The notes beneath the pieces were generated by a model. That model was not told the origin of the DNA, searched no databases, and was given only the letters and a program-made list of their open reading frames with translations. A stretch of DNA of 63,028 nt from CAYOPZ01 sp964406005 (GTDB lineage: Bacteria; Bacteroidota; Bacteroidia; Bacteroidales; SM23-62): contig CAYOPZ010000018.1 in assembly GCA_964406005.1 (NCBI GenBank), forward strand, positions 1-63,028, given 5' to 3'. A program made the translations under genes and the position numbers. Below, piece after piece: positions 43,161 to 53,000 of the stretch. Positions within the stretch are counted from its first letter, which is position 1. Every line of letters starts with the position of its first letter.

Positions 43161-43233
43161 ACGGGTGTAGCTCAACTGGTAGAGCATTGGTCTCCAAAAC
43201 CAAGGGTCGGGAGTTCGAATCTCTCCACCCGTG
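43161..43233 (+). tRNA. tRNA-Trp (anticodon CCA)
   Basis: Acceptor arms ACGGGTG and CACCCGT pair; anticodon stem TTGGT/ACCAA encloses CTCCAAA, giving CCA, and the discriminator is G. It lies between tuf and secE, the usual bacterial position. Confidence 0.97.
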
Positions 43234-43249
43234 CAAATTATAGAAGATT

Positions 43250-43441
43250 ATGCGGATCAGAGCATATTTTGAAGAGACCTGGAACGAACTGATTCATAAA
43301 GTATCCTGGCCGACCACATCGGAGCTGCAGAACAGTGCCATTGTGGTAATGATCGGCACGGTGATCATTGCCCTCATAGTTTTCGCCATGGACGTGAGCT
43401 TCAGGAATATTATGGAATTTATTTACAGCCTGTTTTATTGA
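43250..43441 (+). CDS. secE: Preprotein translocase subunit SecE
   Basis: A 63-residue inner-membrane protein that clamps SecY in the protein-export channel. It has the amphipathic helix with the conserved HKVSWPTTSELQ segment, then a single transmembrane helix (AIVVMIGTVIIALIVFAM). The short one-helix form is standard for the phylum. It starts 17 bases after tRNA-Trp. Confidence 0.95.
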   Translation: MRIRAYFEETWNELIHKVSWPTTSELQNSAIVVMIGTVIIALIVFAMDVSFRNIMEFIYSLFY

Positions 43442-43460
43442 TGTTTAATAATTGAGATCA

Positions 43461-44012
43461 ATGGGTGAGATTGAAAAGAAATGGTATGTGCTCCGGGCCA
43501 TCGGCGGGAAAGAAAAGAAAGTGAAGGAACTCATTGAGAGCGAGGTGTCCAGGCTCGATCTCCAGGATTATGTTTCCCAGGTTCTCATTCCTACGGAAAA
43601 GGTTTACCAGATCCGCGGCGGGAAAAAGATAAGCAAGGAACGAAACTTTTTCCCCGGTTATGTGCTTATCGAGGCTTCCCTGGTAGGAGAGGTTCCCCAT
43701 ATCCTGAAAAATGTTACAAACGTCATAGGCTTTCTGGGAACCAAGGGGGAAGAAGCTCCCACACCGCTCAGAATGTCGGAAGTGAACAGGATACTCGGGA
43801 AAGTGGATGAACTTGCCGCCAGTGAAGAGGAGATCAATGTTCCTTTTTTCGTGGGAGAGAATGTAAAGGTCATCGACGGTCCCTTTAACAGTTTCACGGG
43901 TGTCATTGAGGAGGTGAACGAGGAGAAGAAAAAGCTGAAAGTGATGGTAAAGATCTTCGGCAGGAAAACACCCCTGGAACTGAGTTTCATGCAGGTTGAA
44001 AAAGAAGGATAA
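43461..44012 (+). CDS. nusG: Transcription termination/antitermination factor NusG
   Basis: A 183-residue factor that binds RNA polymerase and links it to Rho or the ribosome. The NGN domain opens KKWYVLRAIGGKEKKVKELI and has ERNFFPGYVLIEA. The C-terminal KOW domain has VGENVKVIDGPFNSFTGVIE. The ATG at 43461 is preferred to an upstream TTG. Normal length and order in secE-nusG-rplK. Confidence 0.96.
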   Translation: MGEIEKKWYVLRAIGGKEKKVKELIESEVSRLDLQDYVSQVLIPTEKVYQIRGGKKISKERNFFPGYVLIEASLVGEVPHILKNVTNVIGFLGTKGEEAPTPLRMSEVNRILGKVDELAASEEEINVPFFVGENVKVIDGPFNSFTGVIEEVNEEKKKLKVMVKIFGRKTPLELSFMQVEKEG

Positions 44013-44055
44013 ATAAAGTGCTTTTATAATTAACCGGAAATCGTAGAAATAAATT

Positions 44056-44499
44056 ATGGCGAAAGAAGTAGCAGGAATAATCAAGTTACAGATCAGGGGA
44101 GGAGCTGCAAATCCATCTCCCCCGGTAGGACCCGCGCTGGGTGCGAAGGGAGTGAACATCATGGAATTTTGCAAGCAGTTCAACGCAAGAACACAGGACA
44201 AAGCGGGCAAGTTGCTTCCGGTGATCATTACTGTTTTTTCAGACAAGTCATTTGATTTTATTGTGAAGTCCCCTCCTGTTGCCGTTCAATTGCTTGAAGC
44301 GGCAAAGACCAAAAAGGGTTCCCCGGAATCGAACAGGGAAAAAGTCGCATCTGTTTCATGGGAGCAGGTAAAGACAATCGCCCGGGAAAAGATGCCGGAC
44401 CTGAATGCCTTTACCGTCGAATCTGCCATGAAAATGGTAGCCGGAACTGCGCGCAGCATGGGGATCACCGTTCAGGGAGATTTCCCGTCAAATCTTTAA
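44056..44499 (+). CDS. rplK: Large ribosomal subunit protein uL11
   Basis: A 147-residue protein of the GTPase-associated centre of the 50S subunit. The N-terminal domain has IKLQIRGGAANPSPPVGPAL with the conserved proline-rich loop, and the RNA-binding C-terminal domain ends GTARSMGITVQG. Lies between nusG and rplA. Confidence 0.97.
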   Translation: MAKEVAGIIKLQIRGGAANPSPPVGPALGAKGVNIMEFCKQFNARTQDKAGKLLPVIITVFSDKSFDFIVKSPPVAVQLLEAAKTKKGSPESNREKVASVSWEQVKTIAREKMPDLNAFTVESAMKMVAGTARSMGITVQGDFPSNL

Positions 44500-44512
44500 T
44501 CTCTGAAACACG

Positions 44513-45208
44513 ATGACGAAACTGACAAAGAACAGAAAGCTTGCACAGGAGAAGATAGAGGCGGGAAAGCTGTATAAACTAAGTGAGGCTGCAGGCATGC
44601 TCAGGGAGATCACTTCCACAAAGTTTGATTCGTCCGTGGATATTGACGTCAGGCTGGGCATTGACCCGAGGAAATCCAACCAGATGGTCCGCGGGGTGGT
44701 AACACTGCCTCACGGGACCGGTAAGGAAGTCCGGGTGCTCGTACTTTGTACGCCCGATAAAGAGGAAGAGGCAAAAAAAGCCGGTGCGGATTTTATCGGA
44801 CTGGATGAATATGTGGACAAAATTGAGAAGGGATGGACGGATATGGATGTGATCATAACCATGCCCCCTGTGATGGGGAAAGTGGGTAAGCTCGGCAAGA
44901 TCCTCGGCCCCCGCGGACTCATGCCCAATCCCAAAAGCGGCACTGTTACCATGGACATAGGCAAGGCCGTGGAAGATGTTAAGAAAGGCAAAATAGATTT
45001 CAAGGTGGATAAATTCGGAATCATCCATTCCAGGATAGGGAAGGCGTCTTTCAAACCCGAGCAGATCGTGGACAATGCCAGGGAATTTCTCAATACCATC
45101 GTCAGATTGAAACCGGCGGCTGCCAAAGGAACCTATCTGAGGAGCGTCTATCTTTCGAGTACGATGAGCCCCGGTATTAAAATCGACACCAAGACCACGG
45201 AGGATTAG
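44513..45208 (+). CDS. rplA: Large ribosomal subunit protein uL1
   Basis: A 231-residue L1-stalk protein that binds 23S rRNA and, in many bacteria, represses its own rplKA message. Signature segments are VDIDVRLGIDPRKSNQMVRG and GKLGKILGPRGLMPNPKSGT. Starts 13 bases after rplK. Confidence 0.97.
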   Translation: MTKLTKNRKLAQEKIEAGKLYKLSEAAGMLREITSTKFDSSVDIDVRLGIDPRKSNQMVRGVVTLPHGTGKEVRVLVLCTPDKEEEAKKAGADFIGLDEYVDKIEKGWTDMDVIITMPPVMGKVGKLGKILGPRGLMPNPKSGTVTMDIGKAVEDVKKGKIDFKVDKFGIIHSRIGKASFKPEQIVDNAREFLNTIVRLKPAAAKGTYLRSVYLSSTMSPGIKIDTKTTED

Positions 45209-45212
45209 CATC

Positions 45213-45740
45213 ATGAGAAGCGAGGAGAAGAATAACATGATTGATAATCTGGCTGAGCGGATCAATAATGCCAGTCATTTTTACCTTGCCGATATTTCGG
45301 AATTGAATGCTGCGGATACATCGGATCTCAGGAGAAAATGTTTTGAAAAGGAGATCGAACTCGTGATGGTGAAAAACACTCTGCTGAAAAAAGCGATGGA
45401 AAAATCCGACGGCAATTATGAAGATCTCTACGATACATTGAAAGACTCAACATCCATCATGTTCTGTAATACCGGGAATGTCCCGGCCAAGCTGATCAGG
45501 GAATTCAGGAAAGAACATGACCGGCCCGTATTGAAAGCCGCATTTGTTGAGGAATCAATATATCTCGGTGACCAGCAGCTTGAGATGCTTTCCCTGCTCA
45601 AGTCCAAAGGGGAATTGCTGGGGGATGTCCTCGCCCTGCTTCAGTCACCTGTAAAAAACCTCCTGTCTGCGATCCAGGCAGGCGGCGTTGACCTGGCATC
45701 TGTGCTGAAAACAATTGCCGGGAAAGAAGAAAACAGATAA
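45213..45740 (+). CDS. rplJ: Large ribosomal subunit protein uL10
   Basis: A 175-residue stalk-base protein that carries L7/L12 dimers. It shows IDNLAERINNASHFYLADIS at the start, VMVKNTLLKKAME, and the C-terminal helix region that binds L7/L12. It starts four bases after rplA. The N-terminal 8 residues could be absent if the ATG at 45237 is used. Confidence 0.96.
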   Translation: MRSEEKNNMIDNLAERINNASHFYLADISELNAADTSDLRRKCFEKEIELVMVKNTLLKKAMEKSDGNYEDLYDTLKDSTSIMFCNTGNVPAKLIREFRKEHDRPVLKAAFVEESIYLGDQQLEMLSLLKSKGELLGDVLALLQSPVKNLLSAIQAGGVDLASVLKTIAGKEENR

Positions 45741-45766
45741 TTCATACAATTTAAAACAATAGAACA

Positions 45767-46147
45767 ATGGCAGACGTGAACAAAATTGCAGATCAGCTTG
45801 TAGAACTGACAGTAAAAGAAGTGAATGAACTTCTGGGTGTTTTAAAGGAGAAGCACGGGATCGAACCTGCGGCAGCCACAGTAGCCGTAGCAGGAGCACC
45901 CGCTGTCGGCGGGGAAGCCGGCGGTGCTGTAGAAAAGAGTTCATTTGACGTGGTCCTTACCGCACCCGGCGGGGCAAAACTCCAGATCGTAAAACTGGTT
46001 AAGGAATTGACGGGCCTGGGCCTGAAAGAAGCCAAGGGGGTTGTTGATTCTGTTCCTTCACCCATCAAGGAAGGTGTTTCGAAGGACGAAGCTGAAGCGT
46101 TGAAAAAACAACTGGAAGAAGCCGGAGCTGAAGTTGAACTTAAATAG
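45767..46147 (+). CDS. rplL: Large ribosomal subunit protein bL12 (L7/L12)
   Basis: A 126-residue stalk protein that recruits translation GTPases. The N-terminal dimerisation helix (LVELTVKEVNELLGVLKEKH) is followed by an alanine/glycine/valine hinge, then the C-terminal domain with KIQ-like LQIVKLVKELTGLGLKEAK and the usual acidic end. A 104-base gap with a hairpin separates it from rpoB. Confidence 0.97.
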   Translation: MADVNKIADQLVELTVKEVNELLGVLKEKHGIEPAAATVAVAGAPAVGGEAGGAVEKSSFDVVLTAPGGAKLQIVKLVKELTGLGLKEAKGVVDSVPSPIKEGVSKDEAEALKKQLEEAGAEVELK

Positions 46148-46175
46148 TTTGCTTCCTTTCAGGGTTTGTACCAGG

Positions 46176-46205
46176 GGCCGGCCGTCCCGGAACGCCAGGC
46201 CTTTT
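46176..46205 (+). terminator. Possible partial terminator (attenuator) between rplL and rpoB
   Basis: GGCCGGC (46176-46182) can pair with GCC-A-GGCC (46194-46201) with one bulged A, followed by TTTT. This imperfect hairpin sits where Escherichia coli has a partial terminator that lowers rpoBC relative to ribosomal protein genes. The evidence is only the fold and position. Confidence 0.4.
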
Positions 46206-46251
46206 CTCATATTCAGTACCAGTATATCAAGTTCTTTAAATATTTAAATAC

Positions 46252-49200
46252 ATGGCCGTCAAAAAAACAGACGAAAGAATCAATTTCTCTGCCGCTAAGA
46301 ACCAATTACAATATCCTGATTTTCTGGAAGTACAGCTAAAATCCTTTACCGAATTCTTTCAGCTTGAAACAACAACGGAAAGCCGTAAGAACGAAGGACT
46401 TTACCGTGTTTTCAGTGAAAACTTTCCCATCACGGATACAAGGAATAATTTCATCCTGGAGTTCCTGGACTACCAGATTGACCCGCCCAGGTATTCCATA
46501 GAGGAATGTATCGAACGGGGACTGACCTACAGTGTTCCCCTCAAGGCAAAGCTGAAGCTGTATTGCACGGATCCGGAACACGAGGATTTCGATACCGTTA
46601 TCCAGGATGTATACCTGGGGACCATTCCTTACATGACCGAAAGGGGTCTGTTTATCATCAACGGTGCCGAACGGGTGGTGGTATCCCAGCTGCACAGGTC
46701 ACCGGGTGTGTTCTTCGGTCAGAGCATTCATGCGAACGGCACCAAACTGTATTCTGCCAGGATCATTCCCTTCAAGGGATCCTGGATTGAATTTGCCACC
46801 GATATAAACAATGTAATGTATGCTTACATTGACAGGAAAAAGAAACTTCCGGTTACCACATTGCTCCGGGCCATAGGGTACGAAGGGGATAAGGATATCC
46901 TGGAGATCTTCGACCTGGCCGATGAGTTCAAGGTTTCAAAAACGGGCCTGAAGAAGGTGGTGGGCAGGAAGCTGGCCGCCCGCGTCCTGAAGTCATGGGT
47001 GGAGGACTTTGTCGATGAGGATACCGGCGAGGTGGTATCCATTGAAAGGAACGAGGTGGTGATCGACCGGGAAACGGTGATTGAAAATGAGCATATAGAC
47101 CTGATCGTGGATTCGGGGGCCAAGACCATTCTCCTGCATAAGGAATCACAGAACCTGGCGGATTTCGCCATCATCTACAATACCCTTCAGAAAGACCCCT
47201 GCAACTCCGAGGAGGAAGCCGTGTTGCATATCTACAGGCAGCTCAGGAATTCCGAACCGCCTGATGAAGCTACTGCACGTGATGTGATAGACAAGCTGTT
47301 CTTCTCGGACAAACGGTATGACCTGGGAGAAGTGGGACGCTACAGGATCAATAAGAAGCTGGGACTTTCCACGGAAATGGATGTCAAGGTACTTACGAAA
47401 GAAGACATCATCGAGATCATTAAGTATCTCATCGAACTTATCAATTCCAAGACCGATGTGGATGACATCGACCACCTGAGCAACAGGCGCGTGAGAACGG
47501 TCGGGGAACAGTTGTCTAACCAGTTCAGCGTGGGGCTCGCCCGCATGGCCCGTACCATAAGGGAAAGGATGAATGTCCGCGACAATGAAGTGTTTACCCC
47601 GGTCGACCTGATCAATTCCAAAACCCTTTCTTCCGTGATCAATTCCTTTTTCGGCACCAACCAGCTGTCGCAGTTCATGGACCAGACCAATCCCCTGGCC
47701 GAGATGACGCACAAACGCAGGATGTCGGCGCTGGGCCCGGGAGGGCTTTCAAGGGAGCGGGCGGGTTTCGAAGTCCGGGATGTACATTATACGCATTATG
47801 GCCGGCTGTGTCCCATTGAAACACCGGAAGGCCCGAATATCGGGCTGATCTCTTCGCTCTGCGTATATGCAAAGATCAATAACCTTGGATTCATTGAAAC
47901 CCCTTACCGCAAGGTGTCGGAAGGCAAGGTAGACCTCAGCAACAGCGGTGTGATTTTTCTGAGCGCGGAAGAAGAGGAAGCCAAGATCATTGCCCAGGCC
48001 AATGCTCCCATAGACAATGGCGGCAGTTTTGTGAACCCCAAGGTAAAGGCCCGCTATGATGCGGATTATCCCCTGGCAGAGTCGGAAACCGTGGAATTGA
48101 TGGATGTGGCTCCCAACCAGATCGCTTCAATTGCCGCCAGCCTGATCCCCTTCCTCGAACATGACGACGCAAACAGGGCGTTGATGGGATCAAATATGAT
48201 GCGGCAGGCTGTCCCTCTTGTAAGACCTGAGGCACCGATCGTCGGCACGGGCATTGAACCCATCGTTGTCAGGGATTCCCGGCTGCTGGTCGTGGCTGAG
48301 GGTGATGGCACGGTCGAATTTGTTGATTCGAACGAGATCGTGATCCGTTATTCCCGCAATGAGGATCAGAAGTTTGTAAGTTTTGACGATGACATCAAAA
48401 GATATAAACTTCCGAAATACAGGAAAACAAACCAGAACACCTGTGTGAACCTGACCCCGATCGTCAGCAAGGGCCAGAAGGTCAAAAAGGGCCAGATCCT
48501 GACGCAGGGCTATGCAACGGAATCCGGCGAGCTTGCGCTGGGCAGGAACCTGAAGGTGGCTTTCATGCCCTGGAAGGGGTATAACTTCGAGGATGCCATC
48601 GTCGTTTCAGAGAGCGTAGTACGCAATGATGTGTTTACATCCATCCATATTGACGAATACCTGCTCGAGGTGCGCGATACAAAACGGGGACTTGAAGAGC
48701 TGACATCCGATATCCCCAATGTAAGCGAGGAGGCTACAAGGAACCTCGACGAGCATGGATTGATAAGGATCGGAGCCCATGTGGAACCGGGAGATATCCT
48801 GATCGGAAAGATCACCCCGAAAGGGGAATCCGACCCGTCCCCTGAAGAAAAGCTGCTTCGGGCCATATTCGGCGACAAGGCAGGGGACGTAAAGGATGCT
48901 TCCCTGAAAGCGCCTCCTTCCCTTGAAGGTGTTGTCATCGATAAGAAGTTGTTCTCAAGGTCGATGAAGGACCGGAAGTACAAACAGGCTTCCAAGCCCA
49001 TCCTTGACAAGATCGAGGAGGAGTTTACCGGGGACGTTGAAGAAATCAGGACCAAGCTGGTTGAAAGGCTTTTTACCCTTGTGAACGGGAAAACTTCCCA
49101 GGGAGTAAAGGATTACCTGAATGCCGATATCGTTCCAAAGGGTACCAAGTTCACACAGAAAATCCTCCAGGAGATCGACTATCTGAATGTGAATCCGAAC

Positions 49201-50064
49201 AAGTGGACCACAGACAAGAAGAAAAACGATACCATACGTACACTTCTCCATAACTATACGATCAAGTTCAAGGAAGTGGAAGGATTTTTCAAACGAAAGA
49301 AATACAACGTTACCATAGGGGATGAGCTTCCAACGGGCATTATTCAGATGGCGAAGGTATTCGTAGCCATGAAGCGGAAGCTGAAGGTGGGTGATAAAAT
49401 GGCCGGAAGGCACGGGAACAAGGGGATCGTTGCCAAGATCGTGCGCCAGGAGGACATGCCCTTCCTGGAAGACGGAACCCCTGTCGATATCGTACTGAAT
49501 CCGCTGGGCGTGCCCTCAAGGATGAACCTGGGCCAGATCTATGAGACGGTGCTCGGATGGGCGGGTCAGAAACTGAACCTGAAGTTCTCCACTCCCATAT
49601 TCGATGGTGCCAAGATCGAACAGATAAATGAATATACCGGGAAAGCGGACGTTCCCCAATACGGGAAGACCTACCTTTATGACGGTGGGACGGGCGAGCG
49701 TTTTGACCAGCCTGCCACTGTCGGTGTGATATACATGCTGAAACTGGGTCATATGGTTGACGACAAGATGCATGCGCGGTCCATCGGTCCCTATTCCCTG
49801 ATCACGCAGCAGCCGCTGGGAGGAAAGGCACAATTCGGCGGACAGCGGTTCGGGGAGATGGAGGTGTGGGCGCTTGAAGCTTTCGGTGCGGCAAATATCC
49901 TTCAGGAATTGCTGACTGTGAAGTCGGATGACGTGATCGGGCGCGCCAAGGCTTATGAAGCCATTGTGAAAGGCGAAACCATGCCCATGCCCGGCATTCC
50001 CGAATCCCTTAATGTGCTGCTGCATGAATTGCGCGGGCTCGGATTAAGTATGAGCCTGGTTTAA
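46252..50064 (+). CDS. rpoB: DNA-directed RNA polymerase subunit beta
   Basis: A 1270-residue catalytic-core subunit, the length usual in Bacteroidota. The rifampicin-binding region reads FFGTNQLSQFMDQTNPLAE and THKRRMSALGPGG with an unaltered serine/histidine pattern, suggesting a rifampicin-sensitive form. The C-terminal part has GKAQFGGQRFGEMEVWALEA and LLHELRGLGLSMSLV. It precedes rpoC by 21 bases. Confidence 0.98.
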   Translation: MAVKKTDERINFSAAKNQLQYPDFLEVQLKSFTEFFQLETTTESRKNEGLYRVFSENFPITDTRNNFILEFLDYQIDPPRYSIEECIERGLTYSVPLKAKLKLYCTDPEHEDFDTVIQDVYLGTIPYMTERGLFIINGAERVVVSQLHRSPGVFFGQSIHANGTKLYSARIIPFKGSWIEFATDINNVMYAYIDRKKKLPVTTLLRAIGYEGDKDILEIFDLADEFKVSKTGLKKVVGRKLAARVLKSWVEDFVDEDTGEVVSIERNEVVIDRETVIENEHIDLIVDSGAKTILLHKESQNLADFAIIYNTLQKDPCNSEEEAVLHIYRQLRNSEPPDEATARDVIDKLFFSDKRYDLGEVGRYRINKKLGLSTEMDVKVLTKEDIIEIIKYLIELINSKTDVDDIDHLSNRRVRTVGEQLSNQFSVGLARMARTIRERMNVRDNEVFTPVDLINSKTLSSVINSFFGTNQLSQFMDQTNPLAEMTHKRRMSALGPGGLSRERAGFEVRDVHYTHYGRLCPIETPEGPNIGLISSLCVYAKINNLGFIETPYRKVSEGKVDLSNSGVIFLSAEEEEAKIIAQANAPIDNGGSFVNPKVKARYDADYPLAESETVELMDVAPNQIASIAASLIPFLEHDDANRALMGSNMMRQAVPLVRPEAPIVGTGIEPIVVRDSRLLVVAEGDGTVEFVDSNEIVIRYSRNEDQKFVSFDDDIKRYKLPKYRKTNQNTCVNLTPIVSKGQKVKKGQILTQGYATESGELALGRNLKVAFMPWKGYNFEDAIVVSESVVRNDVFTSIHIDEYLLEVRDTKRGLEELTSDIPNVSEEATRNLDEHGLIRIGAHVEPGDILIGKITPKGESDPSPEEKLLRAIFGDKAGDVKDASLKAPPSLEGVVIDKKLFSRSMKDRKYKQASKPILDKIEEEFTGDVEEIRTKLVERLFTLVNGKTSQGVKDYLNADIVPKGTKFTQKILQEIDYLNVNPNKWTTDKKKNDTIRTLLHNYTIKFKEVEGFFKRKKYNVTIGDELPTGIIQMAKVFVAMKRKLKVGDKMAGRHGNKGIVAKIVRQEDMPFLEDGTPVDIVLNPLGVPSRMNLGQIYETVLGWAGQKLNLKFSTPIFDGAKIEQINEYTGKADVPQYGKTYLYDGGTGERFDQPATVGVIYMLKLGHMVDDKMHARSIGPYSLITQQPLGGKAQFGGQRFGEMEVWALEAFGAANILQELLTVKSDDVIGRAKAYEAIVKGETMPMPGIPESLNVLLHELRGLGLSMSLV

Positions 50065-50085
50065 ACAAAATCAAAACAAATACAT

Positions 50086-53000
50086 ATGCCCCTTAAAAGA
50101 GATCCCAAGGTCAAAATCGATTTCACAAAAGTGTCCATCGGACTGGCATCCCCGGAGGAGATCCTCGAGCGATCCAGCGGTGAAGTGCTGAAGCCCGAAA
50201 CCATTAACTACAGGACCTATAAACCCGAACGGGACGGACTGTTCTGCGAACGGATCTTCGGCCCTGTGAAAGACTATGAATGCCATTGCGGGAAATACAA
50301 GCGGATCCGGTACAAGGGAATTGTCTGTGACCGCTGCGGGGTGGAAGTCACGGAAAAGAAGGTGCGGCGCGAACGGATGGGCCACATTTCCCTTGTCGTG
50401 CCCGTTGCCCATATATGGTATTTCAAGTCGCTGCCGAACAAGATCGGATATTTGCTCGGACTGCCCACCAAGAAACTGGATTCCATCATATACTATGAAA
50501 GATATGTCGTGATCAATCCGGGCATAAAGAAAGAAAATGGTGTCCAGTACCTCGATTTTCTGACCGAGGAGGAATACATTGAGATCATCGACAGCCTTCC
50601 GAAGGAGAACCAGTTCCTCGAGGACAACCACCCCGACAAGTTCATTGCAGACATGGGGGCGGATGCCCTTCATGCGCTGCTCGGCCGGCTCGATCTCGAC
50701 GAACTGTCCTATTCCCTCAGGCATAAGGCCGGTACGGAGACTTCCCAGCAAAGGAAAAACGAGGCCCTTAAAAGGCTCCAGGTAGTGGAAGCTTTCCGTG
50801 CTTCGAAAGGGGTCAACAAACCGGAATGGATGATCGTCAAGGTGGTGCCTGTCATACCTCCGGAATTGCGGCCGCTCGTTCCCCTGGACGGGGGAAGGTT
50901 CGCGACATCCGATCTGAACGACCTTTACCGGCGGGTCATCATCCGCAATAACCGCCTGAAAAGACTGATAGAGATCAAAGCCCCCGAGGTCATTCTGCGA
51001 AACGAGAAAAGAATGCTTCAGGAAGCCGTGGATTCCCTGTTCGATAATTCGAGAAAAGCCAATGCGGTGAAAACAGAAGCGAACAGGCCACTTAAATCAT
51101 TGAGTGACAGCCTGAAAGGGAAACAGGGAAGATTCCGCCAGAACCTGCTCGGTAAAAGAGTGGATTATTCAGCACGTTCGGTGATCGTGGTGGGGCCGGA
51201 GCTGAAGCTGCATGAATGCGGTCTTCCGAAGGATATGGCGGCGGAATTGTACAAGCCCTTTATCATCCGCAAGCTTATCGAACGAGGCATCGTCAAGACG
51301 GTGAAATCGGCCAAGAAGATCGTGGACAGGAAAGACCCGGTGGTCTGGGACATCCTTGAGAATGTCCTGAAAGGCCATCCCGTTCTGCTGAACCGCGCAC
51401 CTACCCTGCACCGCCTGGGCATACAGGCATTCCAGCCTAAACTGATAGAGGGGAAAGCCATACAGCTGCATCCCCTTGTGTGCACTGCTTTTAACGCCGA
51501 CTTCGACGGCGACCAGATGGCGGTACACCTGCCCCTTGGCAACGCGGCCATCCTGGAAGCCCAGATGCTGATGCTTGCTTCGCATAACATTCTCAATCCT
51601 GCCAACGGTGCCCCGATATCCGTTCCTTCCCAGGATATGGTGCTCGGGCTGTATTATATAACCAAGGCAAGAAAGGGGACACCGGATCATCCGATGAAAG
51701 GGGAAGGGCTTGTCTTTTATTCACCGGAGGAAGCATCCATTGCCTACAACGAAAGCAAGGTTGACCTGCATGCCATTGTGAAGGTCAGAATACCGAAAAC
51801 CGGTGAGGAAGGAAAAACAGAGCTTATTGAGACCACGGTAGGGCGCGTGGTCTTTAACCAGTTCATTCCAGAGGGCGTGGGTTATATCAATGAAATCCTG
51901 ACCAAGAAATCCCTGCGCGACATCATCGGCGAAGTCCTGAAAAAAACGGGCACTGCTGCGACTTCCAGGTTCCTGGATGACATCAAGGAACTGGGATATG
52001 TCATGGCTTTCAAGGGAGGACTCTCCTTCAACCTCGACGATGTAATTGTTCCGAAGGAGAAAACGGACCTGGTGGACGAAGGTTATACCCAGGTGGACGA
52101 GGTGGTGAGCAATTACAACATGGGATTCATAACCAATAATGAAAGATACAACCAGATCATCGATATCTGGACCCATACCAATGCAAGGCTGACACAGACC
52201 CTCCTGAAGAGCCTCAGCAGCGACAATCAGGGATTCAACCCGGTATACATGATGCTTGACTCCGGGGCCAGGGGGTCCAAGGAGCAGATCCGTCAGCTGT
52301 CGGGGATGAGAGGGCTTATGGCCAAACCCCAGAAGTCCGGGGCTACGGGTTCCGAAATCATTGAAAACCCGATCCTTTCGAATTTCAAGGAAGGACTTTC
52401 GGTACTGGAATACTTCATATCCACCCATGGTGCGCGGAAAGGCCTTGCGGATACGGCGCTGAAAACGGCCGATGCCGGTTACCTGACCCGGCGCCTGGTC
52501 GATGTGTCACAGGATGTGATCGTTTCGGAATATGACTGCGGCACATTGAGGGGCATCGTTGCCACCGCCATAAGGAACAATGAGGAAATCGTCGAATCAT
52601 TGTATGAAAGGATACTGGGCCGGACCACCGTTCACGATGTTTATCACCCGATGACCGGTAAAATGATCATCGCTGCGGGGGAAGAGATAACGGAGGAAAT
52701 TGCCCGGCTGATCGACGATTCCCCTCTCGAACATGTAGAGACGCGTTCCGTTCTGACCTGTGAAGCAAAGAAGGGCATATGTGCCAAATGCTACGGGAGG
52801 AACCTTGCCACAGGCAAGATGGTCCAGCTCGGCGAGGCCGTGGGCGTAATTGCCGCACAATCCATAGGCGAACCCGGTACACAGTTGACACTGAGGACTT
52901 TTCACGTTGGAGGTACGGCTTCCAATATAACTTCCGAATCGAATGTCATTTCGAAATATGACGGTATTGTTGAAATCGATGAACTTCGTTCTGTAGAGAA

